Positions 34,722 to 43,081 of a stretch of 64,000 nt of DNA are shown here, piece by piece. Source of the stretch: Streptococcus sp. 116-D4 (GTDB lineage: Bacteria; Bacillota; Bacilli; Lactobacillales; Streptococcaceae); contig NZ_AP021887.1 in the NCBI RefSeq assembly GCF_009731465.1, positions 242,001-306,000 of the forward strand. The letters are read 5' to 3'. The notes beneath the pieces are model-generated. The model searched no databases. It saw only the letters and a program-made list of their open reading frames with translations, and was not told where the DNA came from. Numbering within the stretch: position 1 is the stretch's first letter; each line of letters starts with the position of its first letter. The position numbers and the translations under genes were made by a program.

Positions 34722-35652
34722 TCACATGAAGAAAGATGAGCTTTTTGAAGGCTTTTACCTGATCAAATCAGCTGATCTGAGACAAACACGTACGGGGAAA
34801 AACTACCTAGCTTTTACCTTCCAAGATGATAGTGGCGAGATTGATGGGAAGCTCTGGGATGCCCAACCTCATAACGTTGAGGCCTTTACCGCAGGTAAGG
34901 TTGTCCACATGAAAGGGCGCCGAGAAGTTTATAACAACACTCCTCAAGTCAATCAAATTACACTCCGTTTACCTCAGCCTGGCGAACCCAATGACCCAGC
35001 TGATTTCAAGGTCAAGTCACCAGTTGATGTCAAGGAAATCCGTGACTATATGTCACAGATGATTTTCAAAATTGAAAACCCTGTCTGGCAACGGATCGTC
35101 CGAAATCTCTACACCAAGTACGACAAGGAGTTTTATTCCTATCCAGCTGCTAAGACCAACCACCATGCCTTTGAAACAGGCTTGGCCTATCATACGGCGA
35201 CCATGGTGCGTTTGGCAGATGCCATTAGCGAAATCTATCCTCAACTTAATAAGAGTCTGCTCTATGCGGGTATTATGCTACATGATTTGGCGAAAGTCAT
35301 TGAGTTGACGGGACCAGACCAGACTGAGTATACAGTGCGAGGTAATCTCCTTGGGCATATTGCTCTCATTGATAGCGAAATTACCAAGACAGTGATGGAA
35401 CTCGGCATCGATGATACCAAAGAAGAAGTCGTTCTGCTTCGTCACGTCATCCTCAGTCACCATGGTTTACTTGAGTATGGAAGTCCAGTCCGTCCTCGTG
35501 TAATGGAAGCAGAGATTATCCATATGATTGATAATCTGGATGCAAGCATGATGATGATGTCAACAGCTCTGGCTTTGGTGGATAAAGGAGAGATGACCAA
35601 TAAAATCTTCGCTATGGACAATCGTTCCTTCTATAAACCAGATTTAGATTAA
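34711..35652 (+). CDS. yhaM: 3'-5' exoribonuclease YhaM
   Basis: A 313-residue YhaM/Cbf1 nuclease with an N-terminal OB fold (GFYLIKSADLRQTRTGKNYLAFTFQDDSGEIDGKLWD) and an HD domain (KTNHHAFETGLAYHTATM, AGIMLHDLAKVIEL, HVILSHHGLLEYGSPV). It trims RNA ends and single-stranded DNA. The ATG at 34711 lies inside the rmuC 3' end with GAGGAAGA upstream; the longer frame is rejected. It is followed by a hairpin that also contains a PurBox-like site. Confidence 0.94.
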   Translation: MKISHMKKDELFEGFYLIKSADLRQTRTGKNYLAFTFQDDSGEIDGKLWDAQPHNVEAFTAGKVVHMKGRREVYNNTPQVNQITLRLPQPGEPNDPADFKVKSPVDVKEIRDYMSQMIFKIENPVWQRIVRNLYTKYDKEFYSYPAAKTNHHAFETGLAYHTATMVRLADAISEIYPQLNKSLLYAGIMLHDLAKVIELTGPDQTEYTVRGNLLGHIALIDSEITKTVMELGIDDTKEEVVLLRHVILSHHGLLEYGSPVRPRVMEAEIIHMIDNLDASMMMMSTALALVDKGEMTNKIFAMDNRSFYKPDLD

Positions 35653-35660
35653 TAATTTAA

Positions 35661-35719
35661 GAAAAACGAGCATTTTTTAGGATAAGAATGTTCGTTTTTT
35701 TATGTAAATATGGTATAAT
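35661..35719 (+). promoter_or_regulatory. Terminator hairpin plus PurBox-like site and purR promoter
   Basis: AAAAACGAGCATT pairs with AATGTTCGTTTTT (35688-35700) to form the yhaM terminator. The right arm, on the minus strand, matches the PurBox AWWWCCGAACWWT in 12 of 13 positions. The purR -10 TATAAT (35714-35719) with TGG upstream follows, so the site overlaps the -35 region. Confidence 0.55.
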
Positions 35720-35757
35720 AGATAAAATATCAAAATTAAATGAAATGGGAAATAGAA

Positions 35758-36585
35758 ATGAAATTAAGAAGAAGTGATCGGATGGTTGTCATTTCCAACT
35801 ATTTGATTAATAATCCTTATAAACTAACTAGTCTCAATACTTTTGCTGAAAAGTATGAATCTGCTAAATCATCCATCTCAGAGGATATCGTCATTATCAA
35901 ACGCGCCTTTGAGGAAATTGAAATCGGCCATATCCAGACAGTAACTGGTGCTGGGGGTGGTGTCATTTTCACACCATCAATCTCAAGCCATGATGCCAAG
36001 GAAATAGTTGAGGACTTGCGTGCCAAGTTGTCAGAAAGTGACCGTATCTTGCCAGGTGGCTACATCTACCTATCTGATTTGCTTAGCACACCAGCCATTT
36101 TGAAAAATATTGGTCGCATTATTGCCAAGAGCTTTATGGACAAAAAAATTGATGCAGTTATGACTGTAGCGACTAAGGGTGTTCCACTTGCAAATGCAGT
36201 TGCCAATGTCCTCAATGTTCCCTTTGTCATTGTGCGCCGTGACCTGAAAATTACCGAAGGTTCAACTGTCAGCGTCAACTATGTTTCAGGTTCAAGTGGT
36301 GACCGTATCGAGAAAATGTTCCTTTCAAAACGTAGTCTCAAGGCAGGCAGCCGTGTCTTGATTGTGGATGACTTCTTGAAAGGTGGCGGAACTGTTAACG
36401 GGATGATTAGTCTCTTGCGCGAGTTCGATTCAGAACTGGCAGGTGTAGCTGTCTTTGCGGATAATGCCCAAGAAGAACGTGAAAAGCAGTTTGACTACAA
36501 GTCACTCTTGAAGGTAACCAATATTGATGTCAAGAACCAAGCCATCGATGTTGAGATTGGTAATATCTTTGACGAAGATAAATAA
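35758..36585 (+). CDS. purR: Purine operon regulator PurR (firmicute type)
   Basis: A 275-residue regulator with an N-terminal winged helix (KLRRSDRMVVISNYLINNPYKLTSLNTFAEKYESAKSSISEDI) and a phosphoribosyltransferase-like core (VATKGVPLANAVANVLNVPFVIVRR; PRPP loop VLIVDDFLKGGGTVNGM). PRPP is the effector that releases or alters DNA binding at PurBoxes. I chose the ATG at 35758, the usual MKLRRSDRM start; an ATG 18 bases earlier is in frame. Candidate targets in this window are purR itself and pbuG. Confidence 0.94.
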   Translation: MKLRRSDRMVVISNYLINNPYKLTSLNTFAEKYESAKSSISEDIVIIKRAFEEIEIGHIQTVTGAGGGVIFTPSISSHDAKEIVEDLRAKLSESDRILPGGYIYLSDLLSTPAILKNIGRIIAKSFMDKKIDAVMTVATKGVPLANAVANVLNVPFVIVRRDLKITEGSTVSVNYVSGSSGDRIEKMFLSKRSLKAGSRVLIVDDFLKGGGTVNGMISLLREFDSELAGVAVFADNAQEEREKQFDYKSLLKVTNIDVKNQAIDVEIGNIFDEDK

Positions 36586-36596
36586 AAGATAGAATT

Positions 36597-36626
36597 AAAG
36601 GTTGGAACGATTGTCCCAGCCTTTCT
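36597..36626 (+). terminator. Terminator after purR
   Basis: AAAGGTTGG and CCAGCCTTT form a stem with one G-T-type mismatch, 11 bases after the stop, followed by CTTTG. Confidence 0.65.
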
Positions 36627-36651
36627 TTGCAAATAGAATAAAAGGAAGCGT

Positions 36652-37902
36652 ATGAAAACACCATTTATCGATAGAGAAGGCTTAGAAGCGATTGTTGCCG
36701 AGTTCCCGACTCCCTTTCACTTGTATGATGAGAAGGGAATTCGCGAGAAGGCAAGAGCCGTCAACCAAGCCTTTTCGTGGAACAAGGGCTTTAAGGAATA
36801 TTTTGCAGTTAAGGCTACTCCAACACCAGCTATCTTGAAAATCCTCCAAGAAGAAGGTTGCGGTTTGGATTGCTCTAGTTATGTAGAGCTCTTGATGAGT
36901 CACAAGCTTGGGTTTTCAGGGGCGGATATGATGTTCTCTTCAAACAATACGCCAGATAAGGAATATGCCTATGCGCGAGAATTGGGTGCGACCATTAACT
37001 TGGATGCCTTTGAAGATATTGAACATCTAGAGCGTGCAGCAGGCATTCCAGAAATCATCTCATGTCGTTACAATCCTGGGGGCGTTTTTGAACTAGGAAC
37101 AGATATTATGGACAATCCTGGAGAAGCCAAGTTTGGCATGACCAAGGACCAGCTCTTTGAAGCTTTTGCCATCTTGAAGGAAAAAGGAGCTAAGACTTTT
37201 GGGATTCACTCCTTCCTAGCATCCAATACCGTGACCCATCTCTATTACCCAGAGTTGGCTCGTCAGCTTTTTGAATTGGCTGTTGAAATCAAGGAAAAGT
37301 TAGGCATTTCGCTAGACTTTATCAATCTTTCTGGCGGTATTGGTGTCAATTATCGTCCAGATCAAGAGCCTAATGATATCGCTGTGATTGGTGAGGGAGT
37401 TCATCAGGTTTATGAAGAAGTCCTCACACCAGCAGGTCTTGGCCAGGTTAAGATTTTCACCGAATTGGGTCGCTTTATGCTGGCACCCCACGGTGCTTTG
37501 GTCACAAGGGTCACTCATAAGAAAGAGACCTACCGTACCTATCTGGGTGTGGATGCATCAGCAGTCAACCTCATGCGTCCAGCTATGTACGGAGCCTACC
37601 ATCATATTACTAACGTGACCCATCCAGATGGACCAACTGAAGTGGTAGATGTGGTTGGTTCACTCTGTGAAAACAATGATAAGTTTGCAGTGAATCGCGA
37701 ACTGCCTCATACAGAAATCGGTGATTTGCTGGTAATTCATGATACAGGTGCTCACGGTTTTTCAATGGGCTACCAGTACAATGCCAAACTTCGTTCTGCA
37801 GAAATTCTCTATACCGAAGAAGGTAAAGCCCGTCAAATCCGCCGTGCAGAGCGCCCTGAGGACTACTTTGCAACCTTGTATGGCTTTGATTTTGAAAAAT
37901 AA
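36652..37902 (+). CDS. lysA: Diaminopimelate decarboxylase
   Basis: A 416-residue fold-III PLP decarboxylase that makes lysine from meso-diaminopimelate. The PLP lysine is in KEYFAVKATPTP (near residue 51). Other blocks are FGIHSFLASNTV, NLSGGIGVNY, ELGRFMLAPHGALVTRV and the cysteine block VVGSLCENNDKFA. The tail DTGAHGFSMGYQYNAKLRSAE is typical. Carboxynorspermidine decarboxylase is a relative, but these blocks and the genome setting favour LysA. The RBS is AAGGAAG. Confidence 0.88.
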   Translation: MKTPFIDREGLEAIVAEFPTPFHLYDEKGIREKARAVNQAFSWNKGFKEYFAVKATPTPAILKILQEEGCGLDCSSYVELLMSHKLGFSGADMMFSSNNTPDKEYAYARELGATINLDAFEDIEHLERAAGIPEIISCRYNPGGVFELGTDIMDNPGEAKFGMTKDQLFEAFAILKEKGAKTFGIHSFLASNTVTHLYYPELARQLFELAVEIKEKLGISLDFINLSGGIGVNYRPDQEPNDIAVIGEGVHQVYEEVLTPAGLGQVKIFTELGRFMLAPHGALVTRVTHKKETYRTYLGVDASAVNLMRPAMYGAYHHITNVTHPDGPTEVVDVVGSLCENNDKFAVNRELPHTEIGDLLVIHDTGAHGFSMGYQYNAKLRSAEILYTEEGKARQIRRAERPEDYFATLYGFDFEK

Positions 37903-37987
37903 AATGATAAGTAATTGAAAATGAAATTGAAAAACAGATTGCTTTCTAAAAAATAGGCAAAAATCTTGTTTTTCTTTCAAGTCGTGA

Positions 37988-38013
37988 TATAATAAAACTA
38001 TAAAACGTTTTCA
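37988..38013 (+). promoter_or_regulatory. pflA promoter with cre-like site
   Basis: TATAAT (37988-37993) with TGA upstream is an extended -10, with TTGTTT in the -35 region. ATAAAACGTTTTCA (38000-38013) matches the cre consensus TGNAANCGNNNNCA in 12 of 14 positions and would cover the transcription start. Confidence 0.6.
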
Positions 38014-38027
38014 AGGAAGGTAACGAT

Positions 38028-38822
38028 ATGTCTGAAGAAACAATTGATTATGGACAAGTGACAGGAATGGTGCATTCGACAGAAAGTTTTGGGGCGGTAG
38101 ATGGCCCAGGTATTCGCTTTATTGTCTTTTTGCAGGGCTGTCACATGCGTTGCCAGTATTGCCATAACCCGGATACTTGGGCTATGGAGTCCAATAAATC
38201 ACGTGAACGGACAGTAGATGATGTCTTGACAGAAGCTCTTCGCTACCGTGGTTTCTGGGGAGACAAGGGTGGGATTACAGTCAGTGGAGGAGAAGCCCTC
38301 TTGCAGATTGATTTCCTAATTGCCCTCTTTACCAAGGCCAAGGAAAAAGGAATCCACTGTACCTTGGATACCTGTGCCCTTCCATTCCGTAATAAACCAC
38401 GTTACCTTGAGAAGTTTGACAAACTCATGGCTGTCACTGACTTGGTTCTCTTGGATATCAAGGAAATCAACGAAGAACAGCACAGGATCGTCACTAGCCA
38501 AACCAATAAAAATATCTTGGCTTGTGCCCAGTATCTATCAGATATTGGGAAGCCTGTCTGGATTCGCCACGTGCTAGTTCCAGGTTTGACAGACAGAGAC
38601 GATGACTTGATTGAACTTGGGAAGTTCGTCAAGACCCTTAAAAATGTGGATAAGTTTGAAATTCTACCTTATCACACCATGGGTGAGTTTAAATGGCGTG
38701 AACTGGGAATTCCTTATTCCCTCGAAGGGGTCAAACCACCAACAGCAGACCGCGTTAAGAACGCTAAAAAACTCATGGATACCGAAAGTTATCAAGACTA
38801 TATGAAACGTGTACATGGATAA
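38028..38822 (+). CDS. pflA: Pyruvate formate-lyase activating enzyme
   Basis: A 264-residue radical-SAM enzyme that installs the glycyl radical on pyruvate formate-lyase under anaerobic conditions. The CxxxCxxC cluster motif is in QGCHMRCQYCHNPDTW near residues 35-45. Other blocks: GGITVSGGEALLQ, LDTCA, LDIKEIN and RHVLVPGLTD. The ATG at 38028 follows AAGGAAGG. It has a single-gene promoter with a cre-like site and a terminator. In related genomes, as I recall, it lies next to yidC2, but here a 4-kb module intervenes. Confidence 0.95.
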   Translation: MSEETIDYGQVTGMVHSTESFGAVDGPGIRFIVFLQGCHMRCQYCHNPDTWAMESNKSRERTVDDVLTEALRYRGFWGDKGGITVSGGEALLQIDFLIALFTKAKEKGIHCTLDTCALPFRNKPRYLEKFDKLMAVTDLVLLDIKEINEEQHRIVTSQTNKNILACAQYLSDIGKPVWIRHVLVPGLTDRDDDLIELGKFVKTLKNVDKFEILPYHTMGEFKWRELGIPYSLEGVKPPTADRVKNAKKLMDTESYQDYMKRVHG

Positions 38823-38827
38823 AAAAG

Positions 38828-38854
38828 AAGCCTGATGGAAACATCGGGCTTTTA
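38828..38854 (+). terminator. Terminator after pflA
   Basis: AAGCCTGAT and ATCGGGCTT form a stem with one mismatch (loop GGAAAC), followed by TTTAAG. Confidence 0.8.
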
Positions 38855-38911
38855 AGTTTATACAAATCTAGATAATTAAATGAAACAAAATTTTAAAACT
38901 TTTTTACTCTC

Positions 38912-38954
38912 TAAATTCTGAAAAAAATCCGAAAATTTTTGGTTAATATATACT
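38912..38954 (+). promoter_or_regulatory. Candidate direct-repeat operator and promoter of the ABC module
   Basis: TCTGAAAA (38917) and TCCGAAAA (38928) are direct repeats 11 bases apart, the one-turn spacing OmpR-family regulators use. A -10-like TATACT lies at 38949-38954, and the repeats fill the place of a -35 box, which has no recognisable TTGACA. The RR encoded downstream is the likely ligand. Confidence 0.45.
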
Positions 38955-38992
38955 TGTTTAAATTGATACAACAAATTGAATAGGAGAACATC

Positions 38993-39703
38993 ATGGAACA
39001 AAGTATTACCATTAAAAATTTATGTAAGTCATATGGCCAAACTCAAATTTTAAAAGATATTTCTTTTGAAGCAAAAGCAGGTAGAGTGACTGCTTTCCTA
39101 GGTCCAAATGGAGCTGGAAAAAGTTCAACCTTACGTATTTTATTAGGATTAGACAAAGCAACATCTGGTCTTACCAAAATTGGTGATCAGACTTATAAGG
39201 AATTAAAATTTCCTCTAAAGACTGTAGGAGCTTCATTTGACAGTGTAGGAGCTCCTGACGATAGGACTGTTTATCAACATTTGAAAATTGTTGCTGCTAG
39301 TAATGGGATATCCAGTCAGCGAATTGAGCAAGTTTTGGATATGGTGGATATTAGTTATAAGAAAAAATCTAAAATTGGGAAATTATCATTAGGAGAAGGA
39401 CAACGCTTGGGAATTGCAACAGCTCTATTAGGAAATCCTCAATATCTGATATTAGATGAACCGACTAATGGGTTGGATCCAAGAGGAATTCGGTGGTTTA
39501 GAGAGTTTATAAAAAAACAAGCTCAAGAAGGGAAGACTGTCTTGCTATCATCTCATATATTATCGGAAGTGGAGGCAGTAACAGATGATGTAGTTATCAT
39601 AAATAAAGGAAAAGTTCTTATAAAAGGGACTTTACAAGAAGTGATGAAAAATCTTTCTTCACTAGAAGAAGTCTTCTTTAGTTTGACAGAAGGAGGAAAG
39701 TGA
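38993..39703 (+). CDS. ABC transporter ATP-binding protein (BcrA/LanF-like)
   Basis: A 236-residue ABC ATPase. Walker A is GPNGAGKSSTLRILLG (near residues 38-53), the signature is the variant LSLGEGQRLGIA, Walker B is YLILDEPTNGLDPRG, and the H-loop is LLSSHILSEVE. The length and short C-terminus fit the BcrA / LanF / LctF group of drug or lantibiotic exporters. RBS TAGGAGA. It heads a three-gene ABC set that ends with a terminator before the two-component genes. The DNA is clearly more AT-rich than the neighbouring housekeeping genes, suggesting acquisition. Confidence 0.9.
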   Translation: MEQSITIKNLCKSYGQTQILKDISFEAKAGRVTAFLGPNGAGKSSTLRILLGLDKATSGLTKIGDQTYKELKFPLKTVGASFDSVGAPDDRTVYQHLKIVAASNGISSQRIEQVLDMVDISYKKKSKIGKLSLGEGQRLGIATALLGNPQYLILDEPTNGLDPRGIRWFREFIKKQAQEGKTVLLSSHILSEVEAVTDDVVIINKGKVLIKGTLQEVMKNLSSLEEVFFSLTEGGK

Positions 39704-39704
39704 C

Positions 39705-40490
39705 ATGGCACTTATTTACTCTCTTCATTCTGAAATATTGAAATTATTTTATAAGAGAGCTACTCATATTGTACTATTCTTGATACTTGTATTTCAAACA
39801 TTTTTAGCAAATATTGGTGCTTCTCAAATTGTTTCAGTTGGTATCCATGCTACACCAGAGACAAATCCAGATTTAGCAGAAGCTATACCTCCTATTGAAT
39901 TTTTAGGTTTTGATGTCACTTTATTTGGTATTTTTATTATGATTATCCTAGGCTCAATTTACGGAGCCGAGGAGTACAAAGGCTCTGCTATTCGTACAAG
40001 CCTCCTCTCTATTACAAATCGAAGTTCTTTCCTAGTTTCAAAAACATTAGTTTGGCTTGTATTTTCATTTTTCATTTCCTTTCTATCAATATTCCTTACA
40101 ATTAACATGACACATTATGTTTTAGGACAAGATGGCTTATTGCTTTTTTCACTAAATGGGAGAGTTTGGTTCTATATATTTTTAGCCAGTATAGCTTGGA
40201 CTTTGTTGGGACTGCTAGCCTATATTCTGGCTTTAACATTTAAAAAAGCCCTTGTTCCCCTATTGTTTTTGCTTCCTCAAGTCTACAATTTAGGAACATT
40301 CTTAGCCAATCATATATCAATTGCGAAATTTCTTCCAGTTTCATTGAGCTATGGACTTATTGCTACATCTCCTCAAATGTTAGAACAGAATAGTTTACAA
40401 AATATTTTGCTTTTACTATGTTGGAATTTGTCATTCTTGGCTTTGGCAATTTACCGCGTACTTCAGTCAGATATTGGAGGAGGAGAATGA
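39705..40490 (+). CDS. ABC-2 type permease, first (LanE/LanG-like)
   Basis: A 261-residue protein with about six hydrophobic segments (IVLFLILVFQTFLANIGA; FDVTLFGIFIMIILGSIYGAEEYKGS; FFISFLSIFLTINM; FYIFLASIAWTLLGLLAYIL; LVPLLFLLPQVYNLGTFL; LLLLCWNLSFLALAIY). The GAEEYKGSAIRTSLLSI block after the second segment is typical of ABC-2 permeases of the LanEG/BcrB kind. It begins two bases after the ATPase stop. Its ending overlaps the RBS region of the second permease. The substrate is not visible from sequence. Confidence 0.85.
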   Translation: MALIYSLHSEILKLFYKRATHIVLFLILVFQTFLANIGASQIVSVGIHATPETNPDLAEAIPPIEFLGFDVTLFGIFIMIILGSIYGAEEYKGSAIRTSLLSITNRSSFLVSKTLVWLVFSFFISFLSIFLTINMTHYVLGQDGLLLFSLNGRVWFYIFLASIAWTLLGLLAYILALTFKKALVPLLFLLPQVYNLGTFLANHISIAKFLPVSLSYGLIATSPQMLEQNSLQNILLLLCWNLSFLALAIYRVLQSDIGGGE

Positions 40491-40491
40491 G

Positions 40492-41211
40492 TTGAAAGAG
40501 CAATTTAAAAGTGAGTATCTCAAGTTTATTATGAATCCTTGGCATTGGTTGATTATAGGCGCTCTATTACTTTGTGTTCCGGCGATGGTTATTTTTTTAA
40601 ATAGTAAACCAGATCAGTTGACCCTACACTTTGTTTTGGAACAGCTACTGCAAAGTCTCTATTTAGGACAGGCGGGTTTTATTAGTCTAGCTGTCCTATT
40701 TATAGGTCAGGAATTTACAGGTTCTAGCCTTCGTACAAGTTTTCTTACATGTCCAAATCGTTTAAAATTTATAATATGTAAATTAGCTATTGTGTTATGT
40801 GTGGAAATTGTATTATTGCTAGCTGTAATATCAGTATGTATACTACTTACTCAAGGATATTATAATATCAATCTTTTGAGCAATATTAAAAATGTTCTAG
40901 CAATCCTATTTCCAGTTTGTATTTCTATTTTAACCTTCTCTCTTTTAAGTGGTATTTTTGTATTTATTTTCCGATCTTTTACCTTAATTTTGGGAATAAG
41001 CTTATCTCTTTTATTGGGATTGGGACAAATGCTACTACAATTCAGTTCTTTTTTTAGAAATTTACCATTACTAGCTAGTATGAACTGTTACTATATCCAT
41101 CCTTTATCACTTTATTATCCAGTTTGGCAAGGTCTGGGGATACAAATAGTTTGGTTGTTAATTGTTTTTCTATTTGCTACATTGATACTTATAGGAAAAA
41201 ATGTACACTAA
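40492..41211 (+). CDS. ABC-2 type permease, second (LanE/LanG-like)
   Basis: A 239-residue membrane protein with six hydrophobic segments and the same ABC-2 block after the second one (FIGQEFTGSSLRTSFLTCPNR), so it is a paralogue of the permease just upstream. Start choice is uncertain: no in-frame ATG precedes the conserved N-terminus. TTG at 40492 is favoured because GGAGGAGGAG (40477-40486) lies at a proper distance; TTG at 40474 would place that site inside the gene. An ATG at 40487 is out of frame. A terminator follows the stop. Confidence 0.8.
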   Translation: MKEQFKSEYLKFIMNPWHWLIIGALLLCVPAMVIFLNSKPDQLTLHFVLEQLLQSLYLGQAGFISLAVLFIGQEFTGSSLRTSFLTCPNRLKFIICKLAIVLCVEIVLLLAVISVCILLTQGYYNINLLSNIKNVLAILFPVCISILTFSLLSGIFVFIFRSFTLILGISLSLLLGLGQMLLQFSSFFRNLPLLASMNCYYIHPLSLYYPVWQGLGIQIVWLLIVFLFATLILIGKNVH

Positions 41212-41236
41212 AGACAGGGGATATCCTGTCTTTTTA
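41211..41236 (+). terminator. Terminator after the ABC genes
   Basis: AAGACAGG-GGATA-TCCTGTCTTTTT begins at the stop codon of the second permease. It separates the ABC genes from the two-component genes, which have their own -10 (TATAAT, 41248-41253). Confidence 0.85.
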
Positions 41237-41273
41237 TCAGTTAATGATATAATATAATTTAGGAGCGTGAGTT

Positions 41274-41960
41274 ATGGCTTATAAAATTTTGGTTGTAGAT
41301 GATGATCTTGCTATTCTTCGCCTAATAAAAAAAGTACTAGAATATGAAAAATATGAAGTAGTCATACGAAATAAGATAGAAGAGATTGATCTTTGTGATT
41401 TTACAGGCTTTGACTTGATTCTATTAGATATTATGATGCCTGTTAGTGGTTTAGAAATCTGTCAGATGATTCGCGAGCAGATAACTGTTCCTATCTGTTT
41501 TATAACTGCTAAGGATATGGATGAAGATTTAGTAGCTGGAATTAATGCAGGTGCTGATGATTATATTATGAAGCCCTTTAGTATGCAAGAATTGTTAGCA
41601 CGTGTTAAAATGCACTTGCGTCGTGAAGAACGGACTAAAGGAAATGTTCATCAAATAAAGATTGGGAAGCTTATACTATATACGGATAGTAAGGAACTAT
41701 TTGTAAACGATGATAAGATTGCCTTGACAAGGAGGGAATTTGACATAGTGAATCTTTTAGCAAGCACCCCAAGTAAAATATATTCTATTGAGGAAATTTA
41801 TAATTATCTATATCCACAAAGTTCAGAAGCGCTTTTACGTTCGGTTTCAGAGTACATTTATCAAATTCGTCAAAAGTTGAAACCTTATCAATTAAATCCA
41901 ATTAAAACCTTGTACGGTGGAGGATATCAATGGGTAGAATCAAAAGTTTTAGACAATTAA
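41274..41960 (+). CDS. OmpR-family response regulator
   Basis: A 228-residue regulator. The receiver domain (residues 3-115) has the acidic pair VVDDD, phospho-acceptor Asp in LILLDIMMPVSG (near residue 53), Thr in CFITAKD and Lys in DDYIMKPFS. The C-terminal winged helix (residues 130-225) includes LTRREFDIVNLLAS and SEALLRSVSEYIYQIRQKL. The receiver and DNA-binding domains are complete. The RBS AGGAGCG precedes the ATG. It overlaps the kinase gene by 31 bases. The probable target is the ABC promoter at 38912-38954. Confidence 0.92.
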   Translation: MAYKILVVDDDLAILRLIKKVLEYEKYEVVIRNKIEEIDLCDFTGFDLILLDIMMPVSGLEICQMIREQITVPICFITAKDMDEDLVAGINAGADDYIMKPFSMQELLARVKMHLRREERTKGNVHQIKIGKLILYTDSKELFVNDDKIALTRREFDIVNLLASTPSKIYSIEEIYNYLYPQSSEALLRSVSEYIYQIRQKLKPYQLNPIKTLYGGGYQWVESKVLDN

Positions 41961-43018
41961 TTCGAGAAACCTGTTGGAGAATTATTTGGCAGTTTTGTCT
42001 TGGCTTACTAATAGCCTATCTTATTCCCTTAGCTTCAGTATCTATACATATAAATGAAGACGGGAAACCTCTAAAAAATAGTGGTGTTCTATCAATTTTT
42101 TTCAATGTGTCATCATGGATATATATTTGTATTTTATTGATTGTTCTAATAAGTTATCACATTGGAAAATTGTTGAAAAAACTGAGTTATGAAATGACTT
42201 TGATTTATGAAAATAGTATGTGGTTGGAGAAGGAATGTACAGAAAGATTAACGGTTAAAGAATTTTGTGAGACAGGAAATAGGATTATTGTGATGCAAGA
42301 TAGAATTCGACAATTAATAGTTGATGAGAAAGAGCAGAAAGAAGATTTAATGTTTCAGGTTTCAGCAGCTTCTCATGATTTAAAAACTCCCTTAACCATT
42401 ATTAGGGGAAATGTGGAATTTTTGCAGGCGATAACTGAAAACGACCAATCTCAAGAATGCTTAGCAGATATAGAAAGAGCTAGTCAACAGTTACTAGATT
42501 ATTTCAATCAATTGATTCACTATTCTAAAACCTATTATGATGATGAGACAGGTTGGATGGAGTATTCCTCTTCAGATTTTATCAATGAATTAGAGAAAGA
42601 AGTCTCTTTTTTGATAAAAAATCAGATGAAGTTTTCTTTTGAACAAAATGTGAAAGGAACTGAAAACTATTATATAAATCCATCTCTTCTGATTCGTGCA
42701 ATACAAAATATTTTAACAAATGCTTTGGAGTATGCAGATAAACAGAATCCTAAAATTAAAATTAGGGTAGAGCAAGAGGCGAAAGAATTGAAAATAGGTA
42801 TATGGAATAATGGCTCTGAATTTCCAGAGGAAGTTTTAACTAATTTTGGAAAGCTATTTTATCGTATGGATAAAGCTAGATCGGTTAAAGAGCAACATTA
42901 TGGTATTGGACTTAGTTTTGTATGTAGAGTTGCAAAACTACACAAAGGCCGAGTTGAGCTTAGAAATAGAGACGAGGGAGCAGAAGTTTTAATAATTATG
43001 AATTGTATTAAATCATAG
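41930..43018 (+). CDS. Sensor histidine kinase with short extracellular loop
   Basis: A 362-residue kinase. Two membrane segments near residues 17-37 and 55-75 enclose only about 18-20 residues outside (VSIHINEDGKPLKNSG...), too short for a sensor domain, so it may sense within the membrane or through the transporter. A HAMP-like linker is followed by the H-box FQVSAASHDLKTPLTIIRGN (His near 147), N-box RAIQNILTNALEYAD and G2 YGIGLSF. The G1 motif is the variant WNNGSEFPEE instead of DxGxG, as in some lantibiotic-sensing kinases. The start overlaps the response regulator gene. Confidence 0.9.
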   Translation: MGRIKSFRQLIRETCWRIIWQFCLGLLIAYLIPLASVSIHINEDGKPLKNSGVLSIFFNVSSWIYICILLIVLISYHIGKLLKKLSYEMTLIYENSMWLEKECTERLTVKEFCETGNRIIVMQDRIRQLIVDEKEQKEDLMFQVSAASHDLKTPLTIIRGNVEFLQAITENDQSQECLADIERASQQLLDYFNQLIHYSKTYYDDETGWMEYSSSDFINELEKEVSFLIKNQMKFSFEQNVKGTENYYINPSLLIRAIQNILTNALEYADKQNPKIKIRVEQEAKELKIGIWNNGSEFPEEVLTNFGKLFYRMDKARSVKEQHYGIGLSFVCRVAKLHKGRVELRNRDEGAEVLIIMNCIKS

Positions 43019-43081
43019 TGATTTACTTACTAATTTGTTATCATAGGATTTAAATAAATTTAAGATGTGAAAGTAGATAAT

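Noticed and set aside
36652..37902. Carboxynorspermidine decarboxylase (nspC)
   Set aside because: The fold is shared, but active-site blocks and the usual streptococcal annotation favour lysA; no spermidine genes are nearby.
40487..40495. ATG at 40487 as start of the second permease
   Set aside because: It is out of frame and reaches a stop after two codons; the TTG at 40492 fits the RBS and the conserved N-terminus.
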